DNA of 64,000 nucleotides from Oceanococcus sp. HetDA_MAG_MS8 (GTDB taxonomy: Bacteria > Pseudomonadota > Gammaproteobacteria > Nevskiales > Oceanococcaceae): the NCBI GenBank assembly GCA_019192445.1, contig JAHCMK010000001.1, forward strand, positions 372,001 to 436,000, given 5' to 3'. The first letter of the stretch is position 1. Each line of letters starts with the position of its first letter. Of the stretch, positions 8,833 through 18,602 are shown piece after piece. Below the pieces are notes generated by a model. That model saw nothing but the letters and a program-made list of their open reading frames with translations. It was not told the DNA's origin and searched no databases. The translations under genes were made by a program, and so were the position numbers.

Positions 8833-10134
8833 ATGACCAAAGCTGCTTTGCTCACTTTACTGCGCTCGGAAGGAGGAACAACCCTCTCGGTGGTGATACT
8901 GGGCGTCATCGCGGGCGAAGTGTTTGGCCATCCCATGGCCGGGTTGGCCTTAGCCTTGGCCGGTTTGCTGGCCATGCATTTATGGTACGCCGCACATTTG
9001 CGGCTGTGGCAGCAGTCTCCCAAGGCGAATGAGCTCCCTGCCGGATACGGCATTTGGGAGATCATTTACGACGACGCGTACATGCGCTACCGGCAGGCGC
9101 GCAAACGCAAGAAACGTCTGGCCGCCATTCTCAAGGAATTTCGTGCCTCCACCGGAGCACTTCCCGATGCTGCTGTTGTTTTGGACAAAAGTGCGCGTAT
9201 CACTTGGTTTAATGCGGCCGCTAACCGCATGCTGGGGTTTCAAAGCAGCCGTGATGTGGGTCAGCGTGTGGCCAACCTGATTCGCAATCCGGACTTTTTG
9301 CAGTACTTGGAGTCTGAGGAGGGCGGGCCTGAGGGCGTGGAGATCCCCAGCCTTGAAAGCCCTGACAACACGCTCTGGGTACGTTTGGTGCCCTATGGCA
9401 AAAGCCAGCGTCTGCTCATTGCTCGGGACATTACCGATCGAAAGCGCATAGAGCAGATGCGGCGTGACTTCGTAAGTAACGCCTCACACGAACTACGAAC
9501 GCCGTTGACGGTCGTTAGTGGGTATTTGGAAATGTTGGTGGCAGAGGCGGAGATGGCTGCGCCGGGTCTGGAGAGCTGGGCTCAGCCCTTACGCGAGATG
9601 CGGCGTCAATCTGCGCGTATGGAAAGCATTATTAAGGACATGCTGAAGTTGGCGCGCTTAGAGGCAAGCTCCCGCGTGGCGGAGCGTGAACCCATTTCAA
9701 TGGCGCGATTACTGGGGGATGCAGTCAAAGAAGCGCAGGCTTTGAGTGATGGCCAGCACACGATTCATGCCGATATTGATGAGACGGTGGGCCTCTCGGG
9801 TCAGCCGGCGGAAATACAAAGTATTGCGGGAAATTTACTCTCGAATGCCGTGCGCTACACCCCGGAAGGGGGAGAGATATTCTTACGCTGGTACGCCGAT
9901 GATGAGGGGCGTTGGTTGGAGGTACGAGACACCGGAATTGGCATTGACCCGCGCGACTTACCCCGGCTTACTGAGCGATTTTATCGTGCGGATGTGGCGC
10001 GCTCTCGTGAAACAGGGGGCACCGGGCTAGGCCTTGCCATCGTCAAGCATGCTCTAGAGCGGCATGACGCCGTGCTCCACGTGCAAAGTCAACAGGGCGA
10101 GGGAAGTTGCTTTCGCTGCCAATTCCCGACATGA
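8833..10134 (+). CDS. phoR: Phosphate-regulon sensor histidine kinase PhoR
   Basis: 433 residues from ATG 8833. The frame is open 144 bases further upstream, but that stretch is not PhoR-like. Two N-terminal hydrophobic segments (about residues 13-50) are followed by a charged cytoplasmic linker typical of PhoR, a PAS domain (ALPDAAVVLDKSARITWFN), the HisKA box with the phosphorylated His (SNASHELRTPLT), and HATPase motifs NAVRYTP, DTGIGI and GTGLGLAIV. It senses phosphate status through the Pst transporter and PhoU and phosphorylates PhoB. It overlaps pstS by 4 nt (ATGA). phoB, its usual upstream neighbour, is absent. Confidence 0.93.
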   Translation: MTKAALLTLLRSEGGTTLSVVILGVIAGEVFGHPMAGLALALAGLLAMHLWYAAHLRLWQQSPKANELPAGYGIWEIIYDDAYMRYRQARKRKKRLAAILKEFRASTGALPDAAVVLDKSARITWFNAAANRMLGFQSSRDVGQRVANLIRNPDFLQYLESEEGGPEGVEIPSLESPDNTLWVRLVPYGKSQRLLIARDITDRKRIEQMRRDFVSNASHELRTPLTVVSGYLEMLVAEAEMAAPGLESWAQPLREMRRQSARMESIIKDMLKLARLEASSRVAEREPISMARLLGDAVKEAQALSDGQHTIHADIDETVGLSGQPAEIQSIAGNLLSNAVRYTPEGGEIFLRWYADDEGRWLEVRDTGIGIDPRDLPRLTERFYRADVARSRETGGTGLGLAIVKHALERHDAVLHVQSQQGEGSCFRCQFPT

Positions 10135-11183
10135 CACGCTTAGTCGCCAGTTTATGGATGGGCATGGCGATGGCCCTCGGCGCCTGTTCGGCACCCACAT
10201 CAGTCTCGGGGCCGGATGCTACCACCGTAGCCGCACCAGCAAGCATGCCAGCCCAAGGCGCTGAACCTGCGGGAGGGAAGCTATCCGCATATCCGAGTTT
10301 TAGGCCACAGTGGAATCTGAGTGGGACCTTGAGCGCGGTGGGTTCAGACAGCATGTCCAACCTCATGGCCTTATGGAGTGAGGCTTACCGAAATGCGCAT
10401 CCTGGGGTCAGAGTTCAGGTGCAAAGTGCTGGCTCAGCTACTGCCGCCCCGGCGCTCATTCAGGGAGTCGCTGACCTGGGGCCGATGAGCCGTTTGATGA
10501 GCGCTGATGAAGTGGAGCGTTTCACGCATCGCTATGGCTATGCCCCTCGCGCCGTTCCGGTGGCTCTGGATGCCCTGGCGGTCTATGTCCATCGCGATAA
10601 CCCCCTGCCTGAGTTGGACTTGAGAAGCTTAGATGCCATTTTTGGGCGCAATTTCCGCTGTGGCGGGGAAGGCAGGATCGATCATTGGCAATCGTTGCTA
10701 GCGGCCGGCAGTGGCCTGTCCGGGAAGATGGTCCTGTACGGCAGAAACTCCGCGTCAGGGACCCATGCTTATTTTCGTTCCGCCGCCTTATGTGGGGGAG
10801 ATTTTTTGGCACGCGTGAATGAGCAGCCGGGTTCTGCTTCGGTGGTGCAGGCCGTCGGCGCCAGTCTGCAGGCCATGGGCTATTCCAGCGCGGGCTACCT
10901 GACGCCTGGGGTTCGTGCGCTGCCTCTGAGGCGAGGGGCCGCCACGCAAGCGTTAGCACCGAGGCCGGAGTACATTCTCAGTGGGGCATATCCACTGTCC
11001 AGGACCTTGTACATCTACCTGAATATGCCGCCAGGCCGCAGCCTTTCGCCGGTAGTTGCGGATTTTTTGCGCATGGTGCTCTCGGCCGACGGTCAGTCGG
11101 TGGTGCGTAAAGATGGCTACGTTCCTTTGCCAGTCGACCGCGTAGTAGAGCTTCGGCAAACTCTGGGACTCACTCGGTCATGA
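10131..11183 (+). CDS. pstS: Phosphate ABC transporter substrate-binding lipoprotein PstS
   Basis: 350 residues from the ATG that overlaps the phoR stop. A short signal peptide ends in the lipobox LGAC, so the mature protein should be membrane-anchored. The PBP-like fold is shown by GSDSMSNLM, a phosphate-contact type motif (SAGSATAAP), ADLGPMSR and NSASGTHAYF. It captures phosphate in the periplasm and hands it to PstC/PstA. It is of the type that pairs with the large PstC and PstA seen next, rather than the E. coli soluble PstS. Four-nt overlaps on both sides indicate translational coupling. Confidence 0.88.
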   Translation: MTRLVASLWMGMAMALGACSAPTSVSGPDATTVAAPASMPAQGAEPAGGKLSAYPSFRPQWNLSGTLSAVGSDSMSNLMALWSEAYRNAHPGVRVQVQSAGSATAAPALIQGVADLGPMSRLMSADEVERFTHRYGYAPRAVPVALDALAVYVHRDNPLPELDLRSLDAIFGRNFRCGGEGRIDHWQSLLAAGSGLSGKMVLYGRNSASGTHAYFRSAALCGGDFLARVNEQPGSASVVQAVGASLQAMGYSSAGYLTPGVRALPLRRGAATQALAPRPEYILSGAYPLSRTLYIYLNMPPGRSLSPVVADFLRMVLSADGQSVVRKDGYVPLPVDRVVELRQTLGLTRS

Positions 11184-13339
11184 CGGACTTGCCCTTGCGC
11201 CAATGGCGGCGGCGTGGCCTAGACCAAGCGTTTCGGGCCTTGGTGCGCCTGGCAGGCGTGGTTGTGGTGGCCGTCCTCATCCTGCTTTTTGGCTATCTGT
11301 TGTCTGCGGTAGCCCCGCTGTTTCGTCCGGCATCACTCAGCTTGGTGTCGAGCCAGGCGGGCTTGGTGGCGCACGGTGAAACCGCATATTTGCAGGTTTT
11401 GAGTAATGGCAGCAGCGCGCTTCGCGTGAGCGCCGGTGGCCAGCTGGAATGGCTTGGTTTTGTGCCGGAGTTTGAGGTGCTCGCGCAGCTGAGTTTAGAT
11501 AGGCCTGTAAGCTCGGTGCGACCGTTAACTACTTCTGGTCAACTGCTGGCACTGCAGACCGTTGATCAGCACCTGCAAGTCTGGGAGCTGCGACCAGCAC
11601 TTTCTGGCAGCGATGCGTCAGCGTGGCAACAGCATCATCCGGAGCTGTTTGCGGCGGTATCTGTCTCTGAGGTGTGGGATATCCGGCGCAGCGAAGCCGG
11701 TTATCTCTTGGCCCAAGTCGCTGCTCAGTTCATCGAACTCCAACAGCTCTCGGCGGGGCAGGATCATCGCTCTTTGGCACGCATAGCCTTACCCGAAGAG
11801 ATGGCTCAAGTGGATGAGCTGCACCTCGATCCTCAAGGTCAGTGGATGTTTGCGGTCGAACATGCCAGCGGCATCATTGCGGCTTGGTTGCTCGACTCAA
11901 AAGGCCAGAGCTTAGCGAGCATGCTGAGCCACGACCTGGGCCCGATCGCCCAGACGGAATTATTGGTCGGTGGTTTGAGCTTGGTTGTGCATACCGCCTC
12001 CGGAGATCTGCATAGAGTCTTTCCACAACGCCGCGCCAACGGTTGGGCTCTGTCCAGCACCCTGCAGTTTGAGCATTCTGGCCAGAGCAAAGGTGAGCTA
12101 TTCGCGGAGGCGGGTCGGAGGGTGGTGTACTTTGCCGGCGCCGAGCAACTGACGATGTGGTTTGCTCAGCGTCCCAGAGCCCTACTGGAACAATCCTGGG
12201 AGCCGCCCTTGTCATTGGCCGTGAGTGTGGCGCCCAATGGGAGTTGGTTGCTAAGACAGACCCCAGAGGCTTGGCAGCGCTATCAACTGAGCAATGCGCA
12301 CCCAGAGCTGAGTCTTCGGTCTATTTGGTCCGAGCTGTGGTACGAGGCGTATGCCCAGCCTGCTCAAGTGTGGCAAGCCAGCAGTCATATGCTTGGCGCG
12401 GAGACCAAGCTGTCGCTTGCACCCCTCTTGCATGGCACCCTAAAAGCTGCCGTTTACGCCATGCTCTTTGCGGTGCCTCTAGCCATCGGTGCCGCTTTGT
12501 ATTCGGCGTATTTTCTTGCGCCGAGATTACGCCAGCTTGTGAAGCCGGGCATAGAAATCATGGAGGCCTTACCCACTGTAGTCTTAGGCTTTATTGCTGG
12601 CTTGTGGTTGGCACCCTTACTGGAAGATGTGTTTGCGGCGGTCATGCTGTTCCTGATGCTGGCCGCAGTGACTTTGGCTTTGCTGGCCTCTCTTGGTCCA
12701 CGCTTATTGCCTCAGCGTTGGCGGTTTGTGGTGTATGGCCGAGAGTTAATCTGGTTGATCCCCTTGTTCATCGTGCTTGTTGTGCTGGCAGCGTGGTGGG
12801 GGCCATTACTAGAGAGATATTGGTTCGATAGCAATCTCCTAGCCTGGGTTGCCGCAGCTATGGACATTTCTTATGCCCAGCGCAACGCAGTCATTGTGGG
12901 ATTCGCTATGGGCTTTGCCATCATCCCCACCATCTATTCATTAGCAGAGGATGCGATTTATGGCGTTCCTCAGCACCTCTCCCAAGGCTCTTTAGCGTTG
13001 GGGGCAACCCCCTGGCAAACCTTACGCGGTGTGGTGTTGCCTGCCGCCGCACCAGGTATTTTTTCGGCACTCATGGTGGGTATGGGGCGTGCTGTGGGCG
13101 AGACCATGATTGTGCTGATGGCGAGCGGGAACACGCCTGTATTGGACTGGAGCCTATTCAATGGCATGCGCAGCATGGCGGCAAACGTGGCGATGGAGAT
13201 GCCTGAAGCGGCTGTGGGCAGTACGCATTTTCGCGTGCTCTTCCTTGCCGCCTTAGTGCTATTGGCCATGACCTTCTTGTTGAACACCTTGGCCGAAGTG
13301 GTTCGCCAGCGGATGCGCCGTAGGTACCGACTGCTATGA
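11180..13339 (+). CDS. pstC: Phosphate ABC transporter permease PstC, long form
   Basis: 719 residues, more than twice the E. coli length. One N-terminal membrane segment (about residues 25-48) is followed by roughly 360 residues of predicted periplasmic, beta-rich sequence. The classic permease domain then starts near residue 410, with the coupling-loop region GATPWQTLRGVVLPAA. It forms the inner-membrane channel with PstA. Long PstC proteins of this kind are known from Pseudomonas and relatives. The extra domain may contact PstS; its role is not established from the sequence. Confidence 0.9.
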   Translation: MTDLPLRQWRRRGLDQAFRALVRLAGVVVVAVLILLFGYLLSAVAPLFRPASLSLVSSQAGLVAHGETAYLQVLSNGSSALRVSAGGQLEWLGFVPEFEVLAQLSLDRPVSSVRPLTTSGQLLALQTVDQHLQVWELRPALSGSDASAWQQHHPELFAAVSVSEVWDIRRSEAGYLLAQVAAQFIELQQLSAGQDHRSLARIALPEEMAQVDELHLDPQGQWMFAVEHASGIIAAWLLDSKGQSLASMLSHDLGPIAQTELLVGGLSLVVHTASGDLHRVFPQRRANGWALSSTLQFEHSGQSKGELFAEAGRRVVYFAGAEQLTMWFAQRPRALLEQSWEPPLSLAVSVAPNGSWLLRQTPEAWQRYQLSNAHPELSLRSIWSELWYEAYAQPAQVWQASSHMLGAETKLSLAPLLHGTLKAAVYAMLFAVPLAIGAALYSAYFLAPRLRQLVKPGIEIMEALPTVVLGFIAGLWLAPLLEDVFAAVMLFLMLAAVTLALLASLGPRLLPQRWRFVVYGRELIWLIPLFIVLVVLAAWWGPLLERYWFDSNLLAWVAAAMDISYAQRNAVIVGFAMGFAIIPTIYSLAEDAIYGVPQHLSQGSLALGATPWQTLRGVVLPAAAPGIFSALMVGMGRAVGETMIVLMASGNTPVLDWSLFNGMRSMAANVAMEMPEAAVGSTHFRVLFLAALVLLAMTFLLNTLAEVVRQRMRRRYRLL

Positions 13340-14886
13340 CTACCATGGTTTCTGGACGGTATGGCGTACGCGCGCAGGGGCGGGCATGGGTGTGGGCCAG
13401 TGCAGCAGCAGTGAGTCTGTGCTTGGCGCTGGTTGGAGGCCTGTTGCTACTACTGCTGTCACAAGCGGCTCCTCATTTCTGGCCGCGCGTTGTTTACGCG
13501 GTGGAGGCATTAGAGCCGCAAGACACAGAGCAGCCCCTATGGGGTCAGCTATGGCGTAGCGAAGGCGAGGGCGATGATGCGCGCTGGCTGATGAAAATCG
13601 GTCGCCGGGAGGCCGGTCCAGATTTCGTCTATCTTCAGCCTCCATCAATGCAGGAGCTAAGCCGGCCCAGCCAGGTGGCGGTATGGGAACGGCGGGAGTG
13701 GGGTGACCTTCTCGGTCGTTTACTCGCCGTGTATCGCGATGGAGAGCGTATGGCGCAGGGGCCGCGCGCCTGGCCCTGGATGTTGGAAATGGTGCGTAGC
13801 GCCGAACGCCAGCAGACTGTGATTCAGAGCTTGAAGGAGCGTCGCATTCCCCGTTTGGCGGCCAGCGCAGACCCGAATGAACGCGCCGAGTTTTTAGCAG
13901 CGGAAGCGGAACTGCGTCGTCTGCAGGCCGACCTTCATGAAGATCAGCTACTGATCGAGCTCGCAGATGGTTCTACGACCTTATTGCCTGCGGCAGAGGT
14001 GGTACGTGCCTATAGGCCGAATGTCATGAGTCTTTGGGATAAGACAGGATGGATGTTGGCCTCCGTGTGGCGCTTCCTCAGCGAGCCTCCGCGGGAGGCC
14101 AATACGGAGGGCGGAGTCTTCCCGGCGATAGTTGGAACCGTGTTATTGGTTTTTTCGATGACTATTTTTGTGGCGCCATTGGGTGTGTTGGCTGCCATCT
14201 ACCTGCATGAATACGCGCGGAATGTGTGGTGGGTGCGACTGCTTCGCGTGACCGTGCATAACCTCGCAGGGGTGCCGTCCATTGTGTATGGCGTCTTTGG
14301 CTTGGGGTTTTTTGTCTACGGCTTGGGCGGATGGTTAGACCAACACTTTTTCGCCCAAAGTCTGCCGAATCCCACATTTGGCACCGGTGGTTTGCTGTGG
14401 GCCTCGCTCACCATGGCATTGCTGACCTTGCCGGTGGTCATCGTGGCCACCGAAGAGGGGTTGGCACGTATCTCCCCCGCCCTAAGACAAGCCAGTTTTG
14501 CCCTGGGTGCCACTCAGGCTGAAACCTTATGGAAAGTGGTCTTGCCCATGGTTCGTCCGGCCATGCTGACCGGGCTTATTTTGGCGATTGCGCGCGCAGC
14601 AGGGGAGGTGGCTCCATTGATGTTGTTAGGCGTGGTGAAGCTTACCCCCGAGCTTCCTTTGGATTCGGCCTTGCCCTTTATTCACCCTGAGCGCAAATTC
14701 ATGCATCTGGGTTTCCATCTATACGATGTGGGTTTTCAAAGCCCGAATGTAGAGGCAGCTCGGCCCCTGGTCTACGCCGTAGCATTTTTACTGGTTCTGA
14801 TTGTGATTGCCTTAAACCTATTTGCCGTACGCCTGCGTCACCAGCTGCGTGAGCGGTATCGCCACTTAGAGGAGACTCCTGGATGA
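13336..14886 (+). CDS. pstA: Phosphate ABC transporter permease PstA, long form
   Basis: 516 residues. An N-terminal membrane segment and a soluble region of about 240 residues (DUF3333-like, with a charged helical stretch around residues 160-200) precede the permease domain. The permease coupling loop reads [15 protein letters not shown]. It partners PstC; both are extended at the N terminus, which suggests that their periplasmic parts interact. It starts inside the pstC stop (ATGA) and ends inside the pstB start. Confidence 0.9.
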   Translation: MTTMVSGRYGVRAQGRAWVWASAAAVSLCLALVGGLLLLLLSQAAPHFWPRVVYAVEALEPQDTEQPLWGQLWRSEGEGDDARWLMKIGRREAGPDFVYLQPPSMQELSRPSQVAVWERREWGDLLGRLLAVYRDGERMAQGPRAWPWMLEMVRSAERQQTVIQSLKERRIPRLAASADPNERAEFLAAEAELRRLQADLHEDQLLIELADGSTTLLPAAEVVRAYRPNVMSLWDKTGWMLASVWRFLSEPPREANTEGGVFPAIVGTVLLVFSMTIFVAPLGVLAAIYLHEYARNVWWVRLLRVTVHNLAGVPSIVYGVFGLGFFVYGLGGWLDQHFFAQSLPNPTFGTGGLLWASLTMALLTLPVVIVATEEGLARISPALRQASFALGATQAETLWKVVLPMVRPAMLTGLILAIARAAGEVAPLMLLGVVKLTPELPLDSALPFIHPERKFMHLGFHLYDVGFQSPNVEAARPLVYAVAFLLVLIVIALNLFAVRLRHQLRERYRHLEETPG

Positions 14887-15668
14887 TGCCTGTGGAGTCC
14901 ACTTCCGCTGCGATCCCTCCGGCGCTGGAAGTTGTCAATCTGAGCCTGCACTACGACCAACAGGTGGCGCTCAGAGATATTTCCATTACCGTCGCCGCCA
15001 ACAAAGTCACAGCGTTCATCGGCCCATCCGGCTGCGGAAAAAGTTCGTTATTACGGTGCTTCAACCGGATGAACGACCTAGTGCAGGGGGCCAAGGTACG
15101 CGGGGAAATACGGCTGGCGGGGGAAAACATATACGCACCGACTGTGGATGTGGCGCACTTGCGGCGACGTATTGGCATGGTTTTTCAAAAACCAAACCCC
15201 TTTCCAATGAGTGTGTATGACAATGTGGCCTATGGCCTGCGTCTTACCCAGCGCTGGCGCCGCCGTGCTCTGGATGATGCTGTCGAGTGGGCCCTCAAGG
15301 GGGCGGCGCTGTGGGACGAGGTCAAAAATCGCTTAGATGCCCCGGCATTAGGCTTGTCCGGCGGCCAACAACAGCGCTTGGTGATCGCCCGCGCGATTGC
15401 ACTCAAACCAGAAGTGTTACTGCTGGATGAGCCCGCATCGGCACTGGACCCCATCTCAACCTTGCGCATCGAAGAGCTCATCAATGAGCTCAAGACCCAG
15501 TACACGGTCATCATCGTGACGCACAACATGCAGCAGGCTGCGCGGGTATCCGACGATACGGCCTTCATGTATGAAGGTGAGGTCATTGAACATGGCAGCG
15601 CCGACACTTTATTCACAAATCCCCGTCACCGGCGCACGGAGGATTACATTACGGGCCGCTACGGCTAG
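14883..15668 (+). CDS. pstB: Phosphate ABC transporter ATP-binding protein PstB
   Basis: 261 residues, the usual length. Walker [11 protein letters not shown]-loop [13 protein letters not shown], signature LSGGQQQR, Walker B VLLLDEP and switch His VTHNM are all present. It hydrolyses ATP to power phosphate import through PstC/PstA and takes part in PhoU/PhoR signalling. It is the last gene of the overlapping phoR-pstSCAB string; phoU follows after 138 bp. Confidence 0.97.
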   Translation: MMPVESTSAAIPPALEVVNLSLHYDQQVALRDISITVAANKVTAFIGPSGCGKSSLLRCFNRMNDLVQGAKVRGEIRLAGENIYAPTVDVAHLRRRIGMVFQKPNPFPMSVYDNVAYGLRLTQRWRRRALDDAVEWALKGAALWDEVKNRLDAPALGLSGGQQQRLVIARAIALKPEVLLLDEPASALDPISTLRIEELINELKTQYTVIIVTHNMQQAARVSDDTAFMYEGEVIEHGSADTLFTNPRHRRTEDYITGRYG

Positions 15669-15806
15669 TCACGAATTTGCTAGTCTGCTGGTCTTCATTC
15701 CCCTCGGGTTTAGGAGTGTCACGCCGTAGCCACGGTCTTCGTGGTGAGGTCGGACGTCCACAGCTCAGTTAGGGGCCATAGACCGTATTTAGTCGGAGCG
15801 CCGCGC

Positions 15807-16583
15807 ATGGCATTTGCCTCCCATCCAGACCACTACAAGCGCCACATCTCGGAGCAATTTAATGCTGAGCTGGAGGACGTTCGCCAACGTATTCTGGCGA
15901 TGGGAGGGTTGGTGGAAGAGATGATCCTGGATGCCGTGAAAGCGCTGATTCACGCGGATGTGGGCTTGGCGCGGCATGTTCTGGCCAGAGATGATCAAGT
16001 CAACAGTATGGAGGTGCAATTAGACGAAGATTGCCACCGCATTCTGGCGCGACGCCAACCCGCAGCCTCGGACCTGCGTTTGGTGATGGCCTGCGTGAAG
16101 ACCATTAATGATTTGGAGCGGATGGGTGACGAGGCCGGGCGCGTCGCGAAGATGGCCTTAGATCTCGCCGGTGGCGGGCATCCACCCAGTGCGCAGCATG
16201 CCGTTCAAGCTCTTGGTAGGCAGGTGGCAGATATGCTCCATGCTGTTTTGGATGCCTTTGCGCGTATGGATTCCGAGGCGGCAGTGGCGGTGAGTGCGCG
16301 TGACGATGATGTGGATCGTGAGTACGAAGCAATTTTGCGCCAATGCATCACTTTTATGATGGAAGACCCGCGTTCCATCTCCCGGGTACTCGACATCATT
16401 TGGTCCGTACGCTCACTGGAGAGAATCGGCGATCACAGTAAGAATATCGCCGAGTACATTGTGTATTTCGTGCATGGCAAAGACGTGCGCCATGTCAGCC
16501 TTCAGGAGATGGCTGACGAGGTGGCCGAGCCTGACGCTGCCACAGAGGCTAACCCAGCGGCTAAGCCAGAGGAACACTCATGA
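15807..16583 (+). CDS. phoU: Phosphate signalling protein PhoU
   Basis: 258 residues from the ATG that follows GGAG by eight bases; an in-frame start 66 bases upstream gives an N terminus not typical of PhoU. Two three-helix PhoU repeats are visible, each with an acidic metal-binding motif (NDLERMGDEAGRVAK and RSLERIGDHSKNIAEY). It links Pst transport status to PhoR and restrains the Pho response when phosphate is plentiful. The 138-bp gap after pstB holds a small CCACG/CGTGG hairpin but no clear promoter. It overlaps the next gene by 4 nt. Confidence 0.95.
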   Translation: MAFASHPDHYKRHISEQFNAELEDVRQRILAMGGLVEEMILDAVKALIHADVGLARHVLARDDQVNSMEVQLDEDCHRILARRQPAASDLRLVMACVKTINDLERMGDEAGRVAKMALDLAGGGHPPSAQHAVQALGRQVADMLHAVLDAFARMDSEAAVAVSARDDDVDREYEAILRQCITFMMEDPRSISRVLDIIWSVRSLERIGDHSKNIAEYIVYFVHGKDVRHVSLQEMADEVAEPDAATEANPAAKPEEHS

Positions 16584-17257
16584 AGGCCACCCAAGTTGGT
16601 GATGATCGAATCGTTGTCGAGCCCGAGATCGCGGCGAATGCCGCTGTGATTTGGATGCACGGTTTAGGAGCGGACGGCAATGACTTCGTACCTTTGGTGC
16701 CGGAGTTGGAATTATCTTCTGGGATTGCCTTGAGATTTATCTTCCCACATGCGCCGGTGCGCCCAGTGACACTCAATGGCGGAATGCCGATGCGGGCCTG
16801 GTTCGACATTCTGCAGTTAGGCTCGTTTGAAAAGCAGGACGAAGAGGGCATCGTCGCCAGTCAAGAGCGGATCTTTGCGCTGATCGATGAGCAGCTATCC
16901 GCTGGTATAGATAGTCGGCGCATCATCCTGGCTGGGTTCTCTCAGGGCGGCGCTATGGCCTTGCATGCAGGCCTACGCTACCCCAAGCCCTTGGCCGGGA
17001 TTTTGGGCTTGTCCACCTTTCTGCCAGTGCACAACAAACTGGCAGAGCAGGCGCATAGTGCCAACGCGGCCACGCCTATCCAGCTTTGCCATGGTGACTT
17101 CGATCCGGTTCTTCCCCGTATGCTGGGTGAGTGGAGTCGGGACATGTTGCGACAACAGGGCTATCAGGTGGCTTGGAATAGCTACCCCATGGCTCATCAA
17201 GTCTGCGCGCCAGAAATTACCCAGATCTCTGAGTTTTTCAATAGTTTGCTGAGTTAG
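16580..17257 (+). CDS. Carboxylesterase/phospholipase-family alpha/beta hydrolase
   Basis: 225 residues, typical of the bacterial EstB/acyl-thioesterase family. Oxyanion-region motif WMHGLGADGNDF, nucleophile Ser121 in GFSQGG, Asp175 in HGDFDPVLP and His206 in PMAHQV form the triad. It hydrolyses short- to medium-chain esters in the cytoplasm; the natural substrate is unknown. It overlaps phoU by 4 nt and so is probably co-expressed, although no functional link to phosphate is known. Confidence 0.9.
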   Translation: MKATQVGDDRIVVEPEIAANAAVIWMHGLGADGNDFVPLVPELELSSGIALRFIFPHAPVRPVTLNGGMPMRAWFDILQLGSFEKQDEEGIVASQERIFALIDEQLSAGIDSRRIILAGFSQGGAMALHAGLRYPKPLAGILGLSTFLPVHNKLAEQAHSANAATPIQLCHGDFDPVLPRMLGEWSRDMLRQQGYQVAWNSYPMAHQVCAPEITQISEFFNSLLS

Positions 17258-17416
17258 CCTGGTGGGCGATGCCGGCACTGAAACCCGTGCCGCGGTTGCA
17301 TGTCACGCAAGAGCGCAATGGCTGCGTGGCGTATCTTCATTTCGGCTGTCTACGGCCATCAAGCTTGTCCGAACCAACAGCACACTAAGGCTCGTCTGAC
17401 TCCAGAACCACAAAAA

Positions 17417-17447
17417 TCTTGACAGCGACCAATGTCAAGAATAATGT
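17417..17447 (+). promoter_or_regulatory. Sigma-70 promoter with embedded palindromic operator
   Basis: TTGACA (17419-17424) and TAATGT (17442-17447) are separated by 17 nt, a near-consensus promoter. A perfect inverted repeat TCTTGACA-N8-TGTCAAGA spans 17417-17440 and covers the -35 and most of the spacer. A bound repressor would block RNA polymerase; the size suits a TetR- or GntR-type dimer. The promoter serves the gene at 17485. Confidence 0.7.
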
Positions 17448-17484
17448 GACATCAACTGGTGGTACATCACATGGAGTGACTACG

Positions 17485-18366
17485 ATGTCTGAAGTAATGA
17501 GTCCCGCTCAACCGGCCACAGGCGCCGTGCATACGCATTGGCCTAAAGGTGCACCTTTTCCAGTGCGTAAGCCGAATTTAGCCTTTGAAGAGGTGGCACC
17601 CAGGTGGTTTAAGAACAACCCCATTCTGACCCGGCACATGGACACGCTGTCGTCTCTGTTCCCCGATGGAGAGCGCTTTTTCGTGGAGGCGGTGCGGGCT
17701 TATCAAAAAGACGTTAAGGATCCTGCTCTGGCCCGTGAAATTCGCGCCTTTATCGGTCAGGAGGCCCGTCACTCTGAGCAGCATACGCATTACAACGCCG
17801 GTGCCGGCGATGTTGTGGAGTGGTCGCGCAAGCGTTGCGAGCGCTTGGTGAAATGGGGTCGCAAACGGCTTTCGAAACGGCTGCAACTTGCTGCGACTGT
17901 GTGCGCCGAGCATTTCACGGCCACCCTGGGCGAACATTTATTGCGACGCGAAGATATCCACCAAACCTTCGCTGATCCGAACATGCAGCGCATGTGGCTG
18001 TGGCATGCCGTAGAAGAAAATGAACATAAAACCACGGCCTTTGCTGTATTTAAAGAACAGGGCTACTCAGAGTGGCTGCGTATTTTGGCGATGCCCCCAA
18101 CCACCTTGGCCTTGTTGTATCTGATTGTTCCAGCACATGTAGAAATGGTGCGCCGGGACGGGCATATGCGAGATTGGCGTAGCTGGATGCAAGGCTTACA
18201 GACCATGTTAGGTCCGAATGGCTTTTACACCCGGGCCATTGCTGATTACTTGGATTGGTATCGACCAGGATTCAAGCCTGAAGACCACGACACCCAGGCC
18301 TTGCTCGCACAGTGGAAACGGGAACTGGGCTTTGACCAAACCGATGGCGTCGGTGGCTTGCACTAA
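17485..18366 (+). CDS. Metal-dependent hydrolase family protein (PF10118-like)
   Basis: 293 residues from the ATG with GGAG eight bases upstream; the in-frame TTG at 17419 is the promoter -35 and is rejected as a start. The helical core carries repeated metal-ligand motifs: EARHSEQH, CAEHFTATLGEH and WHAVEENEHK. These resemble the di-iron/ferritin-like pattern of the family named 'predicted metal-dependent hydrolase'. Substrate and reaction are unknown. It stands alone between a strong promoter with an operator and a strong terminator, so it is a single regulated transcript. Confidence 0.8.
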   Translation: MSEVMSPAQPATGAVHTHWPKGAPFPVRKPNLAFEEVAPRWFKNNPILTRHMDTLSSLFPDGERFFVEAVRAYQKDVKDPALAREIRAFIGQEARHSEQHTHYNAGAGDVVEWSRKRCERLVKWGRKRLSKRLQLAATVCAEHFTATLGEHLLRREDIHQTFADPNMQRMWLWHAVEENEHKTTAFAVFKEQGYSEWLRILAMPPTTLALLYLIVPAHVEMVRRDGHMRDWRSWMQGLQTMLGPNGFYTRAIADYLDWYRPGFKPEDHDTQALLAQWKRELGFDQTDGVGGLH

Positions 18367-18398
18367 GCCATAGGGCCAAAGAGGCCACCGCTATGGGG

Positions 18399-18431
18399 CC
18401 ACAAGGGCTGCGAGGCCCTTGTGGTTTTTTT
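18399..18431 (+). terminator. Strong Rho-independent terminator
   Basis: CCACAAGGGC pairs perfectly with GCCCTTGTGG, followed by seven T. It closes the transcript of the metal-dependent hydrolase gene. Confidence 0.93.
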
Positions 18432-18602
18432 ATGAACAGTGGGGTGATCTCCTCACATCACGGCAAGCCCAGGGGCGATGCTCGTCATGGATGCGCTGAA
18501 GTGGGCATAGCGGTGAGTGCTAACAATTCTTAAGGCCTAAGCCCCTTAGCGGTTGTGGGCCTGTGCGAAAATAGCGACTGATCTTTGATGCGTTGAGTCG
18601 CA

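Noticed and set aside
8585-8836. 83-residue frame upstream of phoR
   Set aside because: No ribosome-binding site, no recognisable motif, and overlap with the phoR start region.
12157-12831. 224-residue alternate-frame reading frame inside pstC
   Set aside because: Cys- and Arg-rich shadow frame lying in the clearly conserved permease gene.
17258-17416. tRNA or small RNA gene in the gap after the esterase
   Set aside because: No cloverleaf arms or CCA end; only weak unrelated hairpins.
17419-17484. TTG start extending the metal-dependent hydrolase
   Set aside because: That TTG is the -35 of the promoter; the ATG at 17485 has a good ribosome-binding site.
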